Below, piece by piece: positions 58,590 through 64,000 of a DNA stretch of 64,000 nt. The stretch lies in assembly GCF_964355755.1 (NCBI RefSeq), contig NC_092674.1:4035001-4099000 (forward strand). The letters are read 5' to 3'. A program made the translations under genes and the position numbers. The notes beneath the pieces are model-generated. The model was given only the letters and a program-made list of their open reading frames with translations, made no database searches and was not told the DNA's origin. Each line of letters opens with the position of its first letter. Position 1 is the stretch's first letter. This stretch comes from Antedon mediterranea (taxonomy: Eukaryota > Echinodermata > Crinoidea > Comatulida > Antedonidae).

Positions 58590-60050
58590 ATTTGGGTTGT
58601 GCCTCAAACTCAAGTCCAGAGCATGAGGTTGTTGACAATCATCAGTACCATTTTAAATTCCAATTTTTGTTTGTTTATCAATGTGTTTTCAATCAGATAT
58701 TGTATGTGTGATGCAGCCACATCAACACAATTTGGCAGATTTACTACTACTGTACTGTCCTTAATTCTTGGTCATAAAATTCAAACTCATTAAAATTTAA
58801 TTGTAAACATTATTCAGAAATGCTGCCAAAATTGGACTAATGGGCTTTCTGTATATGTAATATGTAATATCAACCATCTTCAAACTACTACTACTAGTAT
58901 CAGTATGAGATGCCAGACTATACTACTGTAATAACTACTGTAGTGTATAAATGTGTGCCTAAAAATGTACTTTTTGCAAGAATTTTTAATAAAAAATTTG
59001 ATAGCAATAATTACTGCTAATCAATTATAATTTTGAGTAGGAAAGTTTTGTATTTCCATTTTTCACTATACCATTTGATAAATGTTTGATATGTCTGTTA
59101 ATTTTATTTAAAAAATCATAATTTGTTGTGTACTACTACTGCACAGCATTTTGGCTATATGCTACAACGGCAAACATGTTCAGTATGTACTTTTCATAAT
59201 GTCTCTGATATTCAAAGCAAATGACCTTACCATATTAAATAGTGTGTAGTACTCGCCATTAGCCTAATGAAAGCTAATAGGAATATGGAATTTGAAGCTA
59301 AAAAATATGAAAGGCATTAAAATAGGTTAAAGGTCACGTAGATGCAAGGTCAATACTCTATTCAATTCACATCATGGTTGTGACTTGTTCAGACTATAAA
59401 TACAGTACAATTATATAGATGATGATAATATTATAATGTCGTACTTTGATTTTCAGAAAGAAAAAAAATAATGTTGTAAATACTATTATTTTATGGAAGA
59501 CTTTGGATCAGTTACTTTTATTTATTTAAAGGATTTATTTTGCATTAAAAAGGAACGAAACACAAAACACATTTAAAATGAATACAAAATTACAAATGAA
59601 AGAAAAATGAATTGAATTCCTTTATAACCCAATTACAGAAAGCCTGGTTTATAACCAGAAATACTTCCAATTGAATCCAGAAGTCAGAGGAATTATTGAA
59701 TTATTATAGATAGTGAATATATACTGTAGTATGATCAAATAATTGAAAAACCTGTGATAGATAAAATGATTAATATAAATAATGTATTAGTATTACTTTA
59801 ATAATATTCAATTAGTGCAGTAGCATTTAGTAGCAACTTACAATACCTGGATTTAATCTACCATCTATACAGTTATTCTACACCTTATTTTTGATCTCAA
59901 TAAAATTAAATTATTTTAGGTATACACTACAGTACTACAAAGTTAGCTTAATAGTAATGGCTCTAACAGACACTTTTGTGGATACCGTAATCTGTTTTTG
60001 AGATTTGTTTCTGCCTGCTTCAATATAATAATAATAATAGTTCATAAGCA
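58590..60050. other. AT-rich stretch, nothing recognised
   Basis: No exon, RNA gene or repeat with clear ends was seen. It contains many ACTACTACTG and TACTGTA-type words. Confidence 0.5.
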
Positions 60051-60059
60051 AGCTCTCAG

Positions 60060-60330
60060 TGCACATCATTACCCCGGTCATTTTGGATCAAACACGTATG
60101 GAAACATACTCCCATAATAATGCAGCTACAGTAGTAATCAGCGCAAGGTTGTGTCTTGATCTAACTGGGTACCCATTTTATACACCTGGGTGGAGAGAGC
60201 CAAATGATTGTAAGTAAAAGTGTCTTGCCTAAAAGGATACAAGCAATGCATACATCAATTACTCTCTGGGTGACCCCTGGTGACCCTACTACAAAAAGTC
60301 TAGTGAAACCTATTGTACATGTTCTTGAAA
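60060..60330 (+). mobile_element. Old retroelement remnant
   Basis: Contains the succession ACCCCGGTCATTTTGG, AACTGGGTACCCATTTTATA, CACCTGGGTGGAGAGAGCCA, AAGTGTCTTGCCTAAAAGGA and GGGTGACCCCTGGTGACCC. This is a familiar interspersed-repeat tail in marine invertebrate genomes as I remember it; no name is assigned. It is diverged and lacks clear ends. Confidence 0.45.
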
Positions 60331-61297
60331 GTATAGCTTCACTCACTGTAATTGGTTTACACCTTATTATTTATAAAGCAGGATTTGATCAAGCTTGTTA
60401 GAGGTATTAAAACAGTGTTACCATTTTATAAGTTTTATTATCTGCCAAAACTTGCCGTTTAAATGCTGCGCAATATATTGACATTTCTACTGAAGCTAAC
60501 ATAGAATGATATTAAACTGTGTAGGAGTTTCCATATTTTTGCCAAGTAATGTAAACAGTTCCTGTCAATGGCAATTAGCAGTGTACAGTAGATCTGTAAA
60601 AGAGGCTATTCGATTTAGTGAACATTCAAATTCTAATATTCGCTATTAAGTTTAGTTGTTTTTTTGAAAACGGTCCAAAATTTGTCACTAACCATTTTTC
60701 TAATTTTTTTATCAACCAATTATTTAAGATGTAAAAAAGTTTTCTTATTTATTGAAAAATAAATTTCTAATTTAATTAATATCTCGGTTGATGGAGTTAC
60801 GTCTTGCTTTATCATCAAGTTGTGCCATGTCAGGTCGTTAACATTTTAATGGCTTCATAAAAATAGGTCAAAATACAATTCGTATCGTAGAACATGTCAA
60901 TTATATATTTTTAGCTGCGATATTATTTAGTATATTTATTTTTAATTAATAGGCACAGTTAAATTTGCTTCATTAATACTATAGTACATGCAACCAAATT
61001 TAATATTTACCATTTTTTTTCTCTCTTGGGAAATATTCCATGTCACACATGAGTGCACATGTCATGCAAGAATGCACATGTTACGCATGAGTAGTCACAC
61101 CAATTCACTTTACTCTGCTCTAAGTTGGCATCAAAATGAGATATCATTTGAAATGGCTTTCTATCACGTACTGTATATCAGTGTACCAATTTAAATTGTT
61201 TCTATTATAATTTTTCATACATGTACTGTACATTTTAAATTTTTTTTCCTTTAACCTCCTTATACTGTACAGTATATTTAAATTCTCATTGTAAAAA

Positions 61298-61386
61298 GGG
61301 ACAGATAACAGGGGACACAGGGACAGATAACAGGGGACACAGGGACAGATAACAGGGGACACAGGGACAGATAACAGGGGACACAA
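61298..61386. repeat. Minisatellite, 22-bp unit, four copies
   Basis: Four nearly perfect copies of GGGACAGATAACAGGGGACA (plus CA) in tandem. Confidence 0.95.
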
Positions 61387-61529
61387 GAACTGTCAATATA
61401 AATATCTATACAATGATTTCTTAGATAAAACATCTTTTTTCTATGGATTTATTACTTGTCATCATGGTGTTCCGAAATATAAAGATAAATGAATGAATAC
61501 AACTAGCCTGCACTGTACAGTAGCGATAA

Positions 61530-61633
61530 AATAATAATAATAATAATAATAATATTTATTCGGTCATCAATGTAAAAATAACCAGGAATGAGAATAGGCT
61601 AAAGCCCAAACAGATTCTGCACTCACTCCATAC
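61530..61633 (-). mobile_element. Retroelement 3' tail with (ATT)n end, copy A
   Basis: Read on the minus strand: GGAGTGAGTGCAGAATCTGT, GGGCTTTAGCCTATTCTCAT, CCTGGTTATTTTTACATTGA, GACCGAATAAATATT then ATT repeats. The AATAAA plus simple-repeat tail is typical of LINE or SINE 3' ends. A second copy is 1.2 kb away. Confidence 0.65.
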
Positions 61634-62103
61634 AATACAAATCAGTTAAGAATAAGATAAAAGCATCTGCCATCTTGCCATTTTACTACTCAGCATCCAA
61701 CATGTTAGCCTTTTCTTTTCTTTCAGAATGCAATATTAAAATGATTACATCTTGTCCAAGTACAATTTCAAATGATCTGTCTATTTCTGTGTTTGAATAC
61801 ATTTATTGATTTAAATAGCTTTAAAGTGTGTTTAAATTTATTGTTTCTCTTTCAACCAGATGTTTTTAGCAAAGCTGCTATATTTGTCATGTATTACTTT
61901 AGGTACCAGATGAATTAAATTTACTTTATAGTCAAATATTTAATAACGCAATATTGATAGTTTCAATTGAAATTATTTCAATTACTATACAACATTCATG
62001 TTTTAGAATGATGGCCAAATATGACTGATGAAGAAAAACCAAAAACAATTGTTTATACTTTACACAGTTCAACATGAAATACAATGTTCACTGCACATTG
62101 ATA

Positions 62104-62237
62104 AAGTCTACACTATCAAACGTTACAGTGTGACATGATGTCTTATGACATCATTACCATATTTGGGCATATCACTACCATATTTGGCCACATCACACTT
62201 TTTTTGTCAAATTAGTTTGATAGTGTAGGCAGAGATT
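62104..62237. mobile_element. TA-flanked MITE, copy 7
   Basis: Left arm AAAGTCTACACTATCAAACG and right arm TTGATAGTGTAGGCAGAG with the internal ATTTGGGCATATCACTACCA. Both termini are slightly eroded. Confidence 0.6.
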
Positions 62238-62277
62238 ATAAAGACAATTTTAATTCAATGTTTGCTTTTCTTTTTAG

Positions 62278-62396
62278 AATCAGCAAGCATCACAGAAGAC
62301 AAGAAGGTAAAAACAAATTATTAGTTTGAAAGAGATGGATAAAGAAAACCAGGATAAAAACGGTGCTGATCCACAATCTAAAAAACCGGGAACAAG
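62278..62396 (+). CDS. Candidate first coding exon of a gene leaving the window
   Basis: A strong acceptor (CTTTTCTTTTTAG) precedes 62278. The ATG at 62335 opens a frame MDKENQDKNGADPQSKKPG, and a donor (AACAAG|GTGAGA) follows at 62397. The exon would have 57 untranslated and 62 coding bases. The peptide is hydrophilic and low complexity, as many N-termini are. No downstream exon was recognised before the window ends, so the product is unknown. Confidence 0.35.
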
Positions 62397-62754
62397 GTGA
62401 GATTTCAAATACTACAGTAGCTCCTCAAAATTGAATTCTCTGAAAATAAAATAGATATCAAAAAGAGTTGCATAGGCAGAGTAGATCAAGTTTAACTGCC
62501 TCAATATAAATATAGTAACATAACATGTTTCGGCCTAGCCCATCATCAGTTGAAGAGAATTTTAATAACAAAGGATAACAATAAAATATATCAGTAAAAA
62601 AATTACATAATACAACAAATCAGCCAATCAGATCAGCCAATCAAACTTGATTTTCTATGAAAACAGATGTTTTTTATGAACTTATTTGTTGTTTGTTTAC
62701 TAAAAATAGAAATTGTTTTTTAATTTCTTTTTGTTCGGGTATCCATTGTTTACT

Positions 62755-62855
62755 TTAATAATAATAATAATAATATTTATTCGGTCATCAATGTAAAAAA
62801 TAACCAGGAATGAGAATAGGCTAAAGCCCAAACAGATTCTGCACTCAGTCCATAC
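62755..62855 (-). mobile_element. Retroelement 3' tail with (ATT)n end, copy B
   Basis: Almost identical to 61530-61633, same orientation, with an equivalent (AAT)n start and the same ATTCGGTCATCAATGTAAAA core. Both are truncated at about the same point, suggesting a short SINE-like unit or two similar truncations. Confidence 0.65.
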
Positions 62856-63214
62856 TTTACAGCATCTAATGAAATCATTCGCATTAGTTGAGTGGAAACG
62901 AGTATTTAGATGACCAGTTTGTTTATTATTTTATTATTTAGTTAATTATCTAACAATGTAATCCTTTCTCTGCTTTGTTTATAGTTTACAATATCATGCT
63001 CAAATAAAATTAGTTTGAAATAAGTAAACACGAAGAGAGGAATCTGTACATTATGTATTCTGTATAATGTCATTATCAATCAATCATGGAATGTTTATTT
63101 TTTGTTGATTTGGAATGACATCATCAAAATAATTAACACTAACAGCTTCTTTAACACCTTTTTTTAAATTTTTATTTTTATTCAAAATATAAAACGATAG
63201 AACTATTATTATTA

Positions 63215-63343
63215 GAATATGCTTTACATATACTGTATATATACTGTACATATACTATACATATACTGTACATATACTGTACATATACTGTACATATACT
63301 GTACATATACTGTACATACTGTATATATACTGTATATATACTG
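63215..63343. repeat. TATACTGTACAT minisatellite (12-bp unit)
   Basis: About nine to ten copies of TATACTGTACAT with TATATATACTGTA variants at both ends. Each unit contains a TACTGTA-type near-palindrome. Confidence 0.9.
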
Positions 63344-63430
63344 GACGAAGGAGACGATAATTTAACAGACTGTGATGGTTGTACAGTAGGACGTTCCATT
63401 TGCCACATAAAATGAATGCTTTTATTATTA

Positions 63431-63564
63431 ACAGTCTACACTCTCAAACTTTATTTGACAAAAAAATGTGATTTGCCCATAAATGGACATAATGATGTCA
63501 TACACCATATTTAGGCACATCACAATTTTTTTGTCAAACTTGTTTAATAGTGTAGACAGAGCTT
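63431..63564. mobile_element. TA-flanked MITE, copy 8
   Basis: Left end ACAGTCTACACTCTCAAACT and right end ATAGTGTAGACAGAGCTT, flanked by TA on both sides (63429-63430 and 63565-63566). Confidence 0.7.
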
Positions 63565-63566
63565 TA

Positions 63567-64000
63567 GATCCAAATATATTACATACACTCAGTTCATCAC
63601 CTGCACAATATATTTTCAAGTTGTGTAATATTCAAAAACCTTGGAAACGTACAAAACACAGTATGTTAATGAGAGCAATTTAATGTTGACTTATTAACAT
63701 ACGTAGTAGTAACACGGATTGTATTTATGCACAAAATATGTTGCTAAGTATATAATACATTGGCTACTTGAACGCAACAAAGATATTGTAGAGCATTAAC
63801 ATAACAGTGACAGTTGTATGTTCTGTACATTTAGTTTTGTGCAATAATTTGTGTGTGTGAAATACGTATTCTTATTTCCAAAAAATACTGACCAACTTCC
63901 ACAACACATCTCATGGCCAAATTGCATATAGAGTATCACGGTGTGACGTCACAAGGATAGAGGGCGCTGCATGGTTGCTAATGCTAGCCAACCAAAAAAT
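63567..64000. other. Window end, nothing recognised
   Basis: No coding exon was seen. The last 70 bases become less AT-rich (GTGTGACGTCACAAGG, a CRE-like TGACGTCA at about 63943-63950), which could mark a regulatory region continuing beyond the window. Confidence 0.3.

Larger units (their letters stand above)
60400..62100. other. AT-rich stretch with minisatellite and retroelement tail
   Basis: No gene was recognised. It holds the tandem repeat at 61298 and the (AAT)n-tailed repeat at 61530, listed separately. Confidence 0.5.

Noticed and set aside
61144-61386. Minus-strand frame with repeated CPLLSVPV units
   Set aside because: It is a translation of the 22-bp minisatellite.
1-64000. CRISPR arrays, bacterial operons, riboswitches
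   Set aside because: The sequence is clearly a metazoan nuclear genome with spliced genes; the tandem repeats lack spacer structure.

Overview
This is a metazoan nuclear genomic window. It is AT-rich, its genes are split by GT/AG introns, and it carries tRNA-derived SINEs, CR1/L2-like LINE 3' ends, MITEs and microsatellites. The gene content (T-tailed cholinesterase, LHFPL tetraspan, FAM43 PTB protein, NB-ARC/TPR protein, death-effector-domain proteins) and the frequent TAGGCCTA palindromes suggest a marine invertebrate deuterostome such as an echinoderm. That taxonomic reading is inference. All exons were read by eye from conserved protein patterns and splice sites.

Layout. Positions 1-12 kb are gene-poor and repeat-rich: TA-flanked MITEs, a 1.75-kb hAT-like element at 3.44-5.20 kb, and duplicated low-complexity blocks at 7.8-10.4 kb. 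At 12.2-13.2 kb two exons of an LHFPL2-like tetraspan gene lie on the minus strand. At 15-18.4 kb there are a minisatellite, a SINE and two LINE 3' fragments. At 21.8-22.5 kb a single-exon FAM43-like PTB gene lies on the minus strand with a TATA box about 320 bp upstream. At 25.5-30.4 kb an eight-exon NB-ARC plus TPR gene (935 aa) lies on the plus strand. At 31.3-33.8 kb a three-exon acetylcholinesterase-like gene (608 aa, secreted, T-type tail) lies on the minus strand.

The most interesting part is 35.2-51 kb: three tandem copies of a roughly 6-kb unit. Each carries a gene for a protein that reads as four death-effector-domain folds (two tandem pairs joined by a short Ser/Thr/Pro linker) with no caspase domain. 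Copies 1 and 2 are intact with identical five-exon structures (416 and 417 aa). Copy 3 is a decayed pseudogene. Between copies 1 and 2 the introns and 3' flank are about 97% identical where I compared them, but the domain-coding exons differ by about 20% and mostly change amino acids. This is the pattern expected of diversifying selection or exon-restricted gene conversion. Three mobile elements are present in one copy and absent at the matching site in the other, which dates them after the duplication and defines their ends.

Positions 51-64 kb are again gene-poor: a TIR transposon relic, a 1-kb TCA array, a TATA-like promoter, a complete SINE, several MITEs and one candidate first coding exon at 62.3 kb.

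The STAND-type NB-ARC/TPR gene and the DED array lie about 6 kb apart on the same strand. Both families are typical of cell-death or innate-immune signalling, so a functional link is possible but not shown by the sequence.
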